This document shows positions 46,541 to 58,067 of a DNA stretch of 64,000 nt, in pieces (position 1 is the stretch's first letter; each line of letters opens with the position of its first letter). A model generated the notes under the pieces. That model did no database searches. It was not told where the DNA came from and saw only the letters and a list, made by a program, of their open reading frames with translations. A program made the position numbers and the translations under genes. The DNA is from Meghimatium bilineatum (taxonomy: Eukaryota > Mollusca > Gastropoda > Stylommatophora > Philomycidae): the NCBI GenBank assembly GCA_034231615.1, contig CM067322.1, positions 105,103,767-105,167,766 on the forward strand, read 5' to 3'.

Positions 46541-47374
46541 AGTGCACTCAACCGAATGTATAGGATAGGATCGTCCTAGAGAATTTATATCAATGTGTAA
46601 TTATATAAACTGGTCCAATGAAATCCATGAAACTCCAGTGAAGGGCGTGCAGAATAGAGTTATTGACCAATTATAATTCATTAGAAAGTGTGTGCAGTTG
46701 TAACATTTCATAGGCATGGATTTATGTTATTGATTGACGGTATATTCGGATGATCAAACGATTGGTGCGTACATGAACAAGTCTGTTAGGATCTATCAAT
46801 AGTTTTAGTTGAGAGGAGAAAAGTTTTGAGGTGCGAGGAACCAGCCATATTTTTTCTAGACAATAACCAGGAACCGTATATTACCTGGTTGATACTGTCA
46901 TCGTAAAACATCTCGTCGAGATTGGCATCTTTAAATCAACAGGAAACGTACTTACCCCTGAATGTGCTACAAATGTGAATATTTCGCTATTAGTACTGTT
47001 GACATTTATATTAGAATTCGCCTACATTGAAAGTTTCTAGTTTCACGCTAGATTTCGTTCAATTATATGACATTCGCAGGGATTAGCCTAAGATAATAAC
47101 TTTCACTAATCACTATCATTTGATAATTGTCTTTACCAGGAATTTTGATAATTGACTGTTACTCAAGACAATTTTATATAGGGAAAATACTATTTTGGAG
47201 TTAAGAGGTTTGACTAGTTTAGAGATCATTTCTAATAGGTTGATAGACTCGAGGAGTGACTTGCGATCACACCTCCCACTTTTCCAATTCAATCAATGCA
47301 ACTTGAATTAACAATGTCGTCACATGGAATTAATGTCAGTGGTGCCCATTGCATGATATCTTGGTGTTAATGAT
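46541..47374. other. Intron sequence, nothing recognised
   Basis: AT-rich sequence without repeats or coding similarity. Confidence 0.4.
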
Positions 47375-47422
47375 GTTTAATAATAATAACAACGAAATAA
47401 TAATAATAATAATAATAATAAT
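47375..47422 (+). repeat. AAT microsatellite
   Basis: AATAATAATAAT runs directly abut the 5' end of the next LINE-H and may have been its insertion site. Confidence 0.85.
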
Positions 47423-47424
47423 GA

Positions 47425-49090
47425 TTGAGAGTATACACATCACTGCAGAGACCGTCCAGGCCACTCTGAAATGGTCCCGGAACACTTGCTCAGGTCCTGA
47501 CGGTATACGATACGAGGACTTTGCCATCCTTCTGGAGAGTGATATAAACGACCTTTCAAGAACGGTAAAATCAAGGAAGAATGGCTGCACAGCTATCTTT
47601 TGCCACTCATAAGCCCAATAAAAACCACGCTTAGATCAACGGCTACCGAATCAAAACGATGTAGAACTCCACAGGCAAACGTATTGAGTAGATTGAAGCA
47701 CAGCATCTCGCTCGAGACCTGGAAGAGACTCACATTTTTCCAAGTACGCTTAGATGCTACAGACGTCAGAAAGAGACATGGAGCAATGCCGTTGTTTTCG
47801 CCTACGACGCATTCGAGGGTTCCAATGCAGGAATGGAAACGTGTGGTGTCGCGATTGACTTGGAGAACGCGTATAATAGAGTGCCGTTCTAGTACCTCAT
47901 CAACACGCTCTTGCTCTTTAATTTTGACCCTTTCGTCGTTAGATGGATATCAGCGGTGTTGCTCGAGAGGAAGGTGGCTCTCAGGTGCGGTTGTTGGATA
48001 TTTAAACCAATAACAATACGCCCGGGCCTTCCACGGGGATCTTTCCTCTCGCCTGTATTATTCAATGTCTACACCGTAATCACACAGCAGCAGCTCGACG
48101 GAAAAGGTAGAACACTGTTCTTTGCGGAATATATCCTGATATACAGACAGTGAAGAGATATAACAGAAACTGTCGAATCACTACTGAGCTAGACCGTATC
48201 GCCTTCTGGTGTGACGATTCAGGGGCACATATCAATCAATAGAAGGCTGCGAGGACCTGGTTCTCTCTTAACAATCACATAGTAAAGTCTGCGACACCGA
48301 CGATGGAGATGAGAAGGGACAATGTAATCAAGACCTCATCCTTATAATACATGGGCGTCCGATTTGATCGTAGTGTCTGTTTCCGGGAACACGCTGATCA
48401 TGTTATCGCTATGGCGCGCAAATGACTTTCAGCTCTGAAAGTGATGGCAGCGGCTGACACTAAACAACCACAGCTCGTAATCTTATATGAGACTCTTGTC
48501 CTCCCTGTCATTGAATATGCAGGCGCTACTATCACCGCAAGTCACACAAAAAATGAGAGGCTGGAGATAATTCAAAACGAAGCGATGCGGATAATCCTTG
48601 ATTGCACAAGGGACACATGTGTTGCTATGAGATTTCTCCGTGATTTTCCCAGCATATCTCATAGAATAGATATGTAGCGCGCCCGCGCATACCTCAGAGT
48701 GAGTTCTGCCATAGACCACCCACTACACAGCGAGCTCCTACGACATAACTCCTGGCGAGCAATGGATACCTATTCCCACAGTTTTTTCAGGCAGCAGTCA
48801 AGACCGCCATGATGCTCAACAGAGAGTGCAGGAAACATAACCACGTAAGCGTGGATGCTGAGGTCAAGGCACTAATTTGCGAGAATACCGATGACACAGA
48901 TGTGATTTACATGGACGGGTCGGTCATCTGTCACCACCGATGCGCATGGGCCTTTACTTTCAGATCAAAAGGAATAACAGTACACGAAGCCAGTGGTGCC
49001 TTTACCGCAACAACAAGCAGCCTAACAATGGAAGTATTCGCAGTAACGCAGGCACTTAACTGGCTGGAATCACAAGCCTATTGCCATGTG
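47425..49090 (+). mobile_element. LINE-H, longest copy, left part: reverse transcriptase and RNase H start
   Basis: Pieces in shifting frames read ATLKWSRNTCSGPDGIRYEDF (start of the reverse transcriptase; quoted from 47460-47520), FDPFVVRWISAVLLERK, GLPRGSFLSPVLFNVY (block B, usual Q replaced), LFFAEYILIY (YADD box destroyed), VLPVIEYAGATI, NEAMRIILDCTRDT, then RNase H IYMDGSVICHHRCAWAF (first Asp intact) and SSLTMEVFAVTQALNWL (Glu). It is broken by several frameshifts. An insertion follows at about 49095. Confidence 0.82.
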
Positions 49091-49094
49091 TACA

Positions 49095-49300
49095 TGAGGA
49101 CAGGCGGTACAGAATGCCAAACATATACTTCAAGAGTGTTCTGAGCATGAAACGCTGAGGCAGACATATTGGCCAGAGGAAACAACACTGGAATCAAAGC
49201 TCTATGGGACACTGTATGAACTACAAAAGACAGTGAGTTTTATTAAGGAGACAGAATTGCAGATATAGACATGTTTCAAGTGAACGAAAGAAGAAGAAGA
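49095..49300 (+). mobile_element. 3' end of another RNase H LINE, nested
   Basis: The segment reads NAEADILARGNNTGIKALWDT (end of an RNase H domain; 49150-49212) and a tail GTTTCAAGTGAACGAAAGAAG with GAA repeats. The tail equals that of LINE-E at 34229-34262. It interrupts the host LINE-H RNase H domain, which resumes at about 49300. Confidence 0.65.
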
Positions 49301-49700
49301 AGAAACATGCCTATTCCAATGCGTGCATGATAAGTCATTCTCTGAATATGATTCAGAAAATAAAAACAGGTGATGTACGTAGAGAATGGGCGGAGTCATT
49401 AGAGCGGCCATCACTACGAAAACTCGCACTTATTTTTGTCCCTGGACACGCTGGTGTGGAATGAAACGAACGAGCCGACCAATTAGCTAGCCTCGCTACC
49501 ACAACAGACGGTCAGCCTATGGACCAAGTAGACATACACATTGGTCTTCGTGAATTCTCACGATTAAAGGATTATGAAATGAATGAGCATGAGTCAATAT
49601 TGGGAGTGAGGATTGGCGTGGCCGTAGAGAACCCCTGACAAAGGTTCAAAAGGAACAGTAAATCAACATAGAACCGGAACCATCAGCCGTTAAACTATGA
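49301..49700 (+). mobile_element. LINE-H, longest copy, right part
   Basis: RNase H continues: QKIKTGDVRREW, IFVPGHAGVE, a stop, then NERADQLASLATT (the HAGVxxNERAD end motif). Bases 49700-49900 are probably the 3' non-coding part of the element. Confidence 0.7.
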
Positions 49701-49914
49701 GAGATTTACTGATGTGGAGATCTGAGCACCTATGGACGTGTCCTGTCTGATTCGACAAATATCCCACATACGACGGATGGGAAGAGTTCACGAATGATTT
49801 TCCACACCACTATATACCGTCAGACATCTGAAACACATTATCCCAACCTGCATATACTAGCTAGAAAACATATCGTTCATCATAGAAATTATTGTGGAAC
49901 AGATATCCAGAAAT

Positions 49915-50065
49915 GTGATGTTACTATTCGATCTTTAGGTGTGATGTTAATATACGGTCTAGAGGCGTGATGTTACTATACGGTCTAGAGGCGTGATGTT
50001 AATATACGGTCTAGAGGCGCGATGTTAATATACGGTCTAGAGGCGTGATGTTACTATACGGTCAA
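49915..50065 (+). repeat. 26-bp minisatellite
   Basis: About five units contain GTGATGTTACTATACGGTCT and AGAGGC. Degenerate GTGAAA-type repeats follow to 50240. Confidence 0.88.
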
Positions 50066-50239
50066 GAAGTGAAACGTAGAATAGCGCCAGGACGTGAAAC
50101 CTAAAATAACGTTAAGACTTGAAATGGTAAAATAATGTCAAGAAGTGAAATTGAAGCATAACGTAAAAAAATATCAGAAAGTGAAATGGCAGAATAGCGT
50201 CAGAGAAAATGTAAAATAACGTTAAGAAAGGTGAAATAG

Positions 50240-50495
50240 TAGAATGTCATACAGTGAAATGGCATATAAATGTCATACAGTGAAATGGCAGACAAATGTC
50301 ATACAGTGAAATGGCAGACAAATGTCATACAGTGAAATGGCAGACAAATGTCATACAGTGAAATGGCAGACAAATGTCATACAGTGAAATTGCAGACAAA
50401 TGTCATACAGTGAAATGACAGACAAATGTCATACAGTGAAATGGCAGACAAATGTCATACAGTGAAATGGCAGACAAATGTCATACAGTGAAATG
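50240..50495 (+). repeat. 26-bp minisatellite upstream of exon B3
   Basis: About ten units contain TCATACAGTGAAATGGCAGA followed by CAAATG. It ends about 135 bases before B3. Confidence 0.94.
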
Positions 50496-50631
50496 GTGGT
50501 ATTTTATCATTAGATCTAATGATTTCTTAAAAATGTATGATATGTAGGGTTATGATATGTTGTAAATTGCACGATAGTCTGATTCATCCTTTGTTAGTTT
50601 GTGTAGTTACGTATTATGTTTTCTACATCAG

Positions 50632-50794
50632 GGTTTGCTGAGTTCACCACACCTAACTGGCTCTGCTGATATTGGAAAGGCTCTCAATTACGTTAGTGAC
50701 ATGGGAATGTATGCATCTGCCTATGGTGGGCGACAGAATGCTTCCAAAATAATTGTTCTGATAGTTGATAACCCATCTGTGGATCAGTCAGAAG
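50632..50794 (+). CDS. Exon B3: middle part of vWFA domain D3, altered MIDAS
   Basis: This 163-nt exon follows the acceptor TTTTCTACATCAG, phase 0 in and phase 1 out before GTCAGC. It encodes LLSSPHLTGSADIGKALNY and KIIVLIVDNPSVDQSE. Aligned to B2, the MIDAS Thr of GGTNTAQAL is Ala here (GSADIGKAL), and the TDGQS turn is VDNPS, which keeps the Asp but loses Gly and Gln. D3 may therefore bind metal poorly or not at all. Its length and phases match B2 exactly, and the frame is open, so it is coding and not a pseudo-exon. Confidence 0.9.
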
Positions 50795-50812
50795 GTCAGC
50801 CATAGTTTCAGA

Positions 50813-51045
50813 AATCATGAACAGCATCACATGCAATCATGAACAGCTTCACATGCAATCATGAACAGTATCACATGCAATCATGAACAGCATCACATGC
50901 AATCATGAACAGCATCACATGCAATCATGAACAGCATCACATGCAATCATGAACAGCATTACATGCAATCATGAACAGCTTCACATGCATCACATGCACA
51001 GCATCACATGCAATCATGAACAGTATCTCATGCAATCATGAATCT
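50813..51045 (+). repeat. 22-bp minisatellite starting 18 bases after the B3 donor
   Basis: About ten units contain AATCATGAACAGCATCACAT. The unit does not contain the B3 donor, unlike the arrays after A1, L1 and B2. Confidence 0.93.
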
Positions 51046-51955
51046 TTCTCTAGATTTACTTTGTTGTTACAAATGTGAACTGGTCAATTAAAGAAGATGG
51101 AATAACTGGAATTTGAGATTGCAAAAATGTGTGCCATATATAAAGTGTATTCATTGATATATATATACTAAATTCATCATGATGAGAAACATCATTTTGA
51201 TGTGTTATTGTAGATGTGTAAGGTCCTAATTGATCCAAGTCACATCATTTTCATATGTGGAAGGTCCTATGTCAATGATCAAGTCACATGATTGCAGTTA
51301 GATATCTGGCTTTTACACTTGTACACTGATTTAATGCCGCTGCATTGTCAAGAATGTAGTAAGGTCTCTCGCTTCTGCATTGTACACCGGTTTAATGTCG
51401 TTTAAAAACCTGTATCAGGTGGATTGATGACAATGACATCATGACGGCAAATGATGATGTTGGAGCGCTTTATACAATTAGGATCATGCGATTGAACGTA
51501 ACGGAGGGTGTAAAGATTGAGAGCTTGGGGCTCACTAAGTTTGGGAGTCCAAGGATATATCTTCTGCTCATAGCAAGAGAACAAATTGTCATTATCATAT
51601 GACTGTTTACTGAAGAAATGATAATGGAGGTAATTACAACAATGTCTTGAAAAAGATAGTATTGATCAAATAAACACCGGCAATGTTGATCTGATGAGAT
51701 GGAGGAATAGCAAGGGTTGTATTGAAGCGAGGTAGTGGCAGATAAGTTCATTAGGGGGACTAGAACGGGACAAGACAACATGAGATGTAGAGTAAAGAAA
51801 ATTACATTTATTATTGAGTGCACATTAATTGGTATAACGCCTGTTTACAGCGTGGATAATACCACGAATAAGGGAGTAGAGGTAGACTGTTATGTAAATG
51901 AGTGATTGTAAATTATATACAAGTAGGCCTTTATAAGTCTAAATAAAAAATAAGA
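51046..51955. other. Intron sequence, nothing recognised
   Basis: No coding similarity or array that I can support. Confidence 0.4.
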
Positions 51956-51959
51956 CGAT

Positions 51960-53900
51960 TGTGGTTAGAAGATATAATTCGCATTCATTGTAATGTGCAT
52001 TTGCCAAAAGAAGACACGATTCTTTTGTCACCGCCATTTTCTCATTACCAGTGGTCGGTATCATGTTATCACCAAAAGATTTTCCTCTCACTCCGCTGGT
52101 CTCTTGTACCAGAGAGAGCAACGCTTACTCCATCGTCTAGACGACAAATACGCATTTCAACGTACATCTTCGCCGTCACGATAGCATTGCCATAAAATCA
52201 GCTGATATGGGTAGGGTTGTAGTTGCGTGATGTAAGGAACTTTATCTCTCAAGGAGGGCCACCAACAACTATCCAACCCTTCTTTCTACAAGGCACCTAT
52301 ATCTGATTCGACTGTGCCCAACCAGACGGTGGCCAATAACACTGTGAAAACTGTTATCCGCAACTACCACCTTCCCTCTACTGCTAAGAGCATCGGTGAA
52401 AGTTGTTTAGGCAGACCCGTTTTCTAGAATCCACAAGGAATCTACTTATAGTAGACCAATTGTCTTCTTTCTCTTGTCCCACTGAGCGCATCTCCGACTT
52501 CCTTGACATATTTTCCAACCTTAATCTAACAACTGCCTTTATTCGTAAAAGATACAAAGAATGCATTGTCCATGTTTTCTTTTCTCCAAGCTGTCTTCTG
52601 ACGCATATGTCGCCAGTTCCCACTCGATGTTTGTTCTCTGCTAATTTCCCCAACCTATGATGTTCCGTTCCCATCTCTTTTCCACAAAAATATTGATGAT
52701 TTATTGCTGGCATGTCGGAGACAGAATTTTGTCGCTTCATCAACACTTTATCAACAATTTCAACCCCTGTTATTCAATTCACTTCTTCGATTTTCACTAC
52801 TTCTGTCAAGTTTCTAGACATCAATGTTACTATAAAAGGTAACATACCTCGCCTGAGCTCAGCAAATCCATCTACCCAAGACCTAATTATGCACATGGTT
52901 TTCTGCTTCACACTTTCTCTCATCATGCCGGTTGTTGCAACTCTCCCATATTCTCCCAGCTTCTTTGTCGGTTAATGTAGTGATGTCGATGAGTTTCTTG
53001 ATAAAATCTCAGAGACGATTGATTTCTTCCGTGGAAGCTCGTTCCTTGATAATATCATTTCATCGACTTTGCTCTGTGTACGTCAGTTATTTCGCCTTGA
53101 TGCCCTCACTAATTCGCAGTGTTCTTCCTCCTCCTCTGATAGACTTAAACGTGTCTTTACATTTCATCCCCATAACTCTCTGTCCGTCGTATCTTACAAA
53201 ATATTATTTCCTTCTCCAGTCTGATCCTCACACTCGAGCCGCTTTCCATGACGCCTCTGGCTGCTTACAGGCACTACACATGTTTCAACGTCATTAGGTC
53301 CACAGCGACCTTAGGTCCTCTGTTCCATATCATTTTGCACCGTTCGTTGCTCACGCAGTCGTTGCTACATATGTCCTTATGTGGTTCAGCTGAATTCCGC
53401 TTCATTTCCTAAGGCAAATTTCAACATTGATGAAGCCTTTACATGTGAATCCCGTATTATCATTTACGTTATCATATGTAAACGCTGTGACAAGCAGTAT
53501 ATCGGTGAAACTGGCTTAAGATTGAGCGACCGCTTCTGTAATCATTTTCATGCCATCAGACACAGAAAATCTACTCCTTTCACCATACACTTCAACGATG
53601 ATGGTCATTGTGTTGTTCTTGATATGCAGGTCACTGCCATTAGATCCTGCACCACTGATAATAGATCTAGGTACGCTTTTGAAAATATATTTTTCTTTAG
53701 TTTTTTATACTCCAAGCCTTTTGGACTGAATTCCAACCACTTCTTTGTTTATTTCTCGGTCGGTGTGGTCTTTGTTTTTATTCATTTTCTTCCGTCATTT
53801 ACGTCTTTTTGTTCGTTTCGTTTCCACATTTATTTACGATTTAATGTATTACCTGTTCCTTTCCTTCCCACATCTCGCATCCACATTTCGCTCCGACACA
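51960..53900 (+). mobile_element. Penelope-like element with GIY-YIG endonuclease, decayed
   Basis: The end of the element is clear: near 53430-53600 the + strand reads SRIIIYVIICKRC, KQYIGETGLRLSDRF, HFHAIRHRKS and FTIHFNDDGH, the layout of the GIY-YIG nuclease of Penelope-like elements (CxxC-like KRC.. before YIGET, conserved R and H, and a final FN..GH). Upstream, pieces such as TTSVKFLDINVTIKG near 52800 fit the reverse transcriptase part (FLDTTVT), and 52320-52560 has weaker remnants. Many stops and frameshifts are present, so it is inactive. The left boundary is a guess. A 3' piece of the same family lies at 44876. Confidence 0.72.
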
Positions 53901-53904
53901 GTAG

Positions 53905-54310
53905 GTTGATGGAAGATGGCAGACTACCAAAATATCTACTTTATGAAAAATTACAGCCTGGGCAAAGATCTCAGGGTCGACCTCTACTGTGGTGTAAAGA
54001 CGTATGTAAATGTTATATTCATGATACAGGCATTGATAACGAATATCATGGGAACAGGATTTTATGGGTCGTTTTACATGGAGGGTGGGATCAGAAATGG
54101 TATAAAGACAAATGAGACAGTGGTATCAGTTAGTACATGGACTGCAAATCTAAGAATATTACCTGCTGGTAGAAGCTGCCTATATTACCTGTACACATAT
54201 CGTGTAATCCTCTATGTAGCTCGGATTGGTCTTGTCAGTCACAATCTATTTTATTCTCATGGACCGTATATTCTTTTATAGCACAACAATAATACTATCT
54301 TCCGGGTGCG
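53905..54310 (+). mobile_element. Zinc-finger-tailed LINE (B/D type), 3' fragment
   Basis: It reads MEDGRLPKYLLYEKLQPGQR, SQGRPLLWCKDVCK and, after a frameshift, ARIGLVSHNLFYSH, the tail of the degenerate zinc-finger segment. It is short and broken. Confidence 0.7.
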
Positions 54311-54324
54311 TATTACTACTACTA

Positions 54325-54605
54325 CTCGCCCGTGTGTTGCCGGGGCCCGAAAAGGGAGCAAAGAATAGCAACACTGTTTACCTTCCACGCATGGCGTAAA
54401 AGGTGACTAAGGAGGTTATGGAATGGAGTTTGCTATCCCATCCCATATAGGGTCAGTGACCCAAATCCATGCTGAAGTCGGATGTGTCAGGCCGCAATGT
54501 GCATATATCGCAGCAATGCTGTAAACCATGACACAACGCATTCCGTTCTCCGAACTACATCCTGCTAATCTGCAGGAGTTTGAGAACGAACACAGAAGAA
54601 GACTA
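54325..54605 (+). mobile_element. SINE copy 2 (about 280 bp)
   Basis: It starts CTCGCCCGTGTGTTGCCGGG, has the core TTCCACGCATGGCGTAAAAG, and ends GAGTTTGAGAACGAACACAG plus GAA. It is flanked by ACTACTACTACT on both sides, so it inserted into, or duplicated, a CTA microsatellite. It matches 32663-32945. Confidence 0.82.
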
Positions 54606-54815
54606 CTACTACTTCTATGACTGCTACTATTACAACGACTATTACTCCTACAGTTACTACAACTATTGCAACCAACACTACATCAATTACTACTAATACC
54701 ACCACTAACACTACTTCTACCACAACTTCATATATACTACTATTATCAAAATTATTACTACTACTATTACTACTACTACTACTACTACATTACTACTACT
54801 ACTACTACTACTGTT
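54602..54815 (+). repeat. CTA/ACT microsatellite
   Basis: ACTACTACTACT tracts with AACACTACCAC-type variants run to about 54810. Translations of poly-Thr or poly-Tyr here are meaningless. Confidence 0.93.
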
Positions 54816-55275
54816 GTAGGACTACCGAAATTGACAATGACCTTTCAGCTCATCTAAGATGATGATAAATACGATGACTATGATCATATCTGCATTGTCT
54901 CGAACTGTAATTAATGAGTCGTATACATCATTGTAGCATTCTATCGCAATCTGTGCAAGTGTGGGAGGAGTTTGTGGGACATTGGGCGGCTCTTGCCTTT
55001 CTTCAATCAAGTTTTTGTTGTGCATCATTTGTTTGAAGTTCTGTGCAGCTGCTGCACCTCTCCTGATTCTGCGACACTAGTTGAATCTGTCTTACGCAAG
55101 ATTCTCCAACGAATTTGTCCCTGTTGAAGTGAGTCAGTGATGTCTTAAGATTGTCTTTAAAATGCTTTTGTCCTCCGAACTTGCTGGAGGGAGTCTGGAG
55201 TTCTTCATATAGCAGCTTTTTTAACAATGGGTGATATTTCATGCGAACCATGTAATCTGTCAAGTGATATAGAGT
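54816..55275 (-). mobile_element. Zinc-finger-tailed LINE (B/D type), 3' fragment
   Basis: The complement strand reads DYMVRMKYHPLLKKLLYEEL, FGGQKHFKDNLKTSLTHFNRD, and then a Cys-rich CPTNSSHTCTDCDRM-like tail near 54950-54990. Quotes are partial. A decayed copy. Confidence 0.72.
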
Positions 55276-55289
55276 TTATCAAAACGTCA

Positions 55290-55390
55290 ATGTCTGGTAT
55301 TTTGTCAGTACATCACTGTCTGGTATTTTGTCAGTACATCACTGTCTGGTATTTTGTCAGTACATCACTGTCTGGTATTTTGTCAATCAT
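55290..55390 (+). repeat. 26-bp minisatellite
   Basis: Four units contain TGTCTGGTATTTTGTCAGTA followed by CATCAC. Confidence 0.92.
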
Positions 55391-55524
55391 GGTGTCAGCA
55401 AGAAGCATTAGCTAGAAAATGATTATGTTGTTTCTCAAGATTATGTTTTCTTAGTACTCATATGTATCCGCATTTTTGCGTATATTTACGTCTGTAAATC
55501 TATTTTATGTTTATTGATTTACTG

Positions 55525-55860
55525 CAAGTATTGCCTGTCATTGATCTCAGTGTATCAACAATTGTTGTCATTCATTGATCTCAGTGTATCAACAATTGTT
55601 GTCATTCATTGATCTCAGTGTATCAACAATTGTTGTCATTCATTGATCTCAGTGTATCAACAATTGTTGTCATTCATTGATCTCAGTGTATCAACAATTG
55701 TTGTCATTCATTGATCTCAGTGTATCATCAATTGTTGTCATTCATTGATCTCAGTGTATTAACAATTGTTGTCATTTATTGATCTCAGTGTATCAACAAT
55801 TGTTGTCATTCATTGATCTCAGTGTATCAATATTTATTGCAATTATTGTCTATTATTGAT
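55525..55860 (+). repeat. 34-bp minisatellite, left half of a split array
   Basis: About nine units contain TTGTTGTCATTCATTGATCT followed by CAGTGTATCAACA. The related 43-bp array continues at 56970 beyond LINE-C. Confidence 0.93.
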
Positions 55861-55917
55861 GTTACCGTAACAACATTTGTTGCAAATAGTGCCTGTCAGT
55901 GATCTTAGTGACATTCA

Positions 55918-56945
55918 AATTGGCTTCCACAAGAACAAAAGCTGTACGGATGTTATATTTACACTTATATAACTGTCTAACAGAAAGAGCGACAAAAAAC
56001 AACAAAGAAATATACATCGCATTTGTCGACCAAAGAAAATGCTTTCGACAGAGTAGACAGACAACAACTATGGAAAACACTATCAATATACGGAGTACCA
56101 GAACATTTAATTAACATATGCAAGGACATTTCTGATAATAGCCAATGTGAAGTAAGAACAAATGCAGGAGTGTTCAATAAGTTTCAAATTCAATCAGGAG
56201 TTCGCCAGGGGTGTGTCCTATCTCCCCCCCCCCTACATTTTATAACATATATCGACCACATCTGTGAAATAACAAGTACCAATAAATAATATAATATGAA
56301 AGACAAATTGAATGAACTACTCTTTGCAGACGACCAAATACTAATAGTGACATCAGAAGAACAATTGCAATAACATATGAACAGACTCCACACAACATGT
56401 CAAAAATTCAACAAGAAGATTAATATTGAAAAGACAGAAATAATGGCAATAGTAAAGAAAGAAAGAAATATCACTATCTCTATCGACGATAAACACCTTA
56501 AACAGGTAAATGAGTTCACCTACTTAGGAAGTATTATACCGAGTGAGGGGAAAACTAGTAAAGAGATACAAAATAGGTGCAAAAAAACTTACCAGATCCT
56601 AGGACAGATGACACGTATTTTCAAGAATAAATATATAAACATAAACACTAAAGTTGCATTATACAAGACTATTATTATTCCATCACTGTGCTACCATTGC
56701 CAAACCTGGACAATGACAGCTCAAGACAAAAGAAAAATAGTAATGGCAGAAATGACATGTCTACGAAGAATACTCAGAATGTCATTAAGAGATATAATTA
56801 GAAACGATAACATCAGACAGATAGCCGAAACAATACCAATATTGGAACACATCAAAAGACAACAGAAAGTGGTACACATCAAATGACAACAGATCAAGTT
56901 ATTTTCACACGCTTCCAGACTACCTACATTGTGCCACAGATGGCC
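55918..56945 (+). mobile_element. LINE-C copy: reverse transcriptase, 5'-truncated
   Basis: Landmarks in order are NKEIYIAFVDQ, AFDRVDRQQLWKTL (block A), GVRQGCVLSPPP (block B, with a C-run slippage), LLFADDQILIV (catalytic box), then a stop and an open stretch of 169 codons with HTTCQKFNKKINIEKTE, QVNEFTYLGSIIPSEGK, SLCYHCQTWTM and EMTCLRRILRMSLRD. Few disabling changes suggest a younger insertion than most. It lies inside the minisatellite between B3 and C3. Confidence 0.86.
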
Positions 56946-56969
56946 ATGACACATAGACATAACGGCTAT

Positions 56970-57378
56970 TTAAAGTATTGTCTGTCATTGAACTTAGCGT
57001 ATCAACATTTGTTGCAAGTATTGTCTGTCATTGAACTTAGCGTATCAACATTTGTTGCAACTATTGTCTGTCATTGAACTTAGCGTAACAACATTTGTTG
57101 CAACTATTGTCTGTCATTGAACTTAGCGTATCAATATTTGTTGCAACTATTGTCTGTCATTGAACTTAGCGTATCAACATTTGTTGCAAGTATTGTCTGT
57201 CATTGAACTTAGCGTATTAACATTTTGTTTCAAGTATTGTCTGTCATTGAACTTAGCGTATCAACATTTTGTTTCAAGTATTGTCTGTCATTGAACTTAG
57301 CGTATTAACATTTTGTTTCAAGTATTGTCTGTCATTAATCTCAGTGTATTAACATTTTGTTTCAAGTACTGCCTGTCA
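56970..57378 (+). repeat. 43-bp minisatellite, right half of the split array, next to exon C3
   Basis: About nine units contain TATTGTCTGTCATTGAACTT and AGCGTATCAACATTTGTTGC. The array ends about 40 bases before C3. Each unit contains CTTAG|CG, which resembles the C3 acceptor GACAG|CG. Confidence 0.94.
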
Positions 57379-57417
57379 TTGATTGTATTGTCATATTGGA
57401 ATTGTCTTTGTTGACAG

Positions 57418-57597
57418 CGTTGCGTGCAGCTGATCACCTAAAGAAGGTAGGAGTACACATTACTGTTGTAGGTGTGGACAATTATGACCTTTATGAAATA
57501 AGACAATTAGCCAGCGACCCTTCAAGTGTTTTCAAGGCTACAAGTTTTGACTCCTTGCACTGGATACAGAGAAATTTAGTGGATGACATTTGTGATT
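57418..57597 (+). CDS. Exon C3: C-terminal part of vWFA domain D3
   Basis: This 180-nt exon follows the acceptor TGTCTTTGTTGACAG, phase 1 on both sides. With the G from B3 it reads A-LRAADHLKKVGVHITVVGV, then LYEIRQLASDP, SSVFKATSF, WIQRNLVDD and the closing Cys (ICD), before GTAAAT. It aligns with C2 over its whole length. It is the last domain-coding exon seen. Confidence 0.92.
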
Positions 57598-57847
57598 GTA
57601 AATATATTTTCTGTCTTGGAGTAATATATGTATACATCGCTACTGATATATAGATGTCATCGTCTCTTATATATGTAAACTGGCTATTGACGTATAACTC
57701 ATTGTCTCGTGCTATTATATATATATATATACTTGGCTACTGATATATGAATCTCTCATTATTACTTCTTATATATATATATATATATATATATACTTGG
57801 CCACTGACGTATAAATCTCTCATTATCTCTTGCTGTTATATATGTAT
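57598..57847 (+). repeat. AT-rich intron start with TA microsatellites
   Basis: TATATATATA runs at 57715-57732 and 57765-57794 lie within an imperfect repeat of about 60 bp (CTTGGCTACTGATATATGAA). Confidence 0.8.
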
Positions 57848-58065
57848 GTTGTTCGTCCATCACAAGTGATGATGACCATTTGTTACATCCACTTTTGAAA
57901 TTCGGAGATATGTCCATGACTATGAGCTTGTAGATGGCTAATAAACCTTATTCGAGCCACAAATGTCCTTGACCAGTTCGGACATGGAATGACCACTGTA
58001 GATTCTTTTTGGTCTATCTGTGTAGCTACTCTCCGATGTTGACCTGTTATATTTATCATTTTTTT
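57848..58065 (-). mobile_element. LINE-D, 3' end
   Basis: It matches 26968-27170 (GTTCGTCCATCACAA, TTACATCCACTTTTGAAA, GGACATGGAATGACCA). The coding part resumes at about 58540, beyond an inserted LINE-H. Confidence 0.75.
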
Positions 58066-58067
58066 TC

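Noticed and set aside
54617-54862. Thr- and Tyr-rich frames
   Set aside because: They are translations of the ACT microsatellite.
56970-57417. The 43-bp repeat as an amplified C3 acceptor
   Set aside because: Only CTTAG|CG against GACAG|CG is shared; too little to claim derivation from the acceptor.
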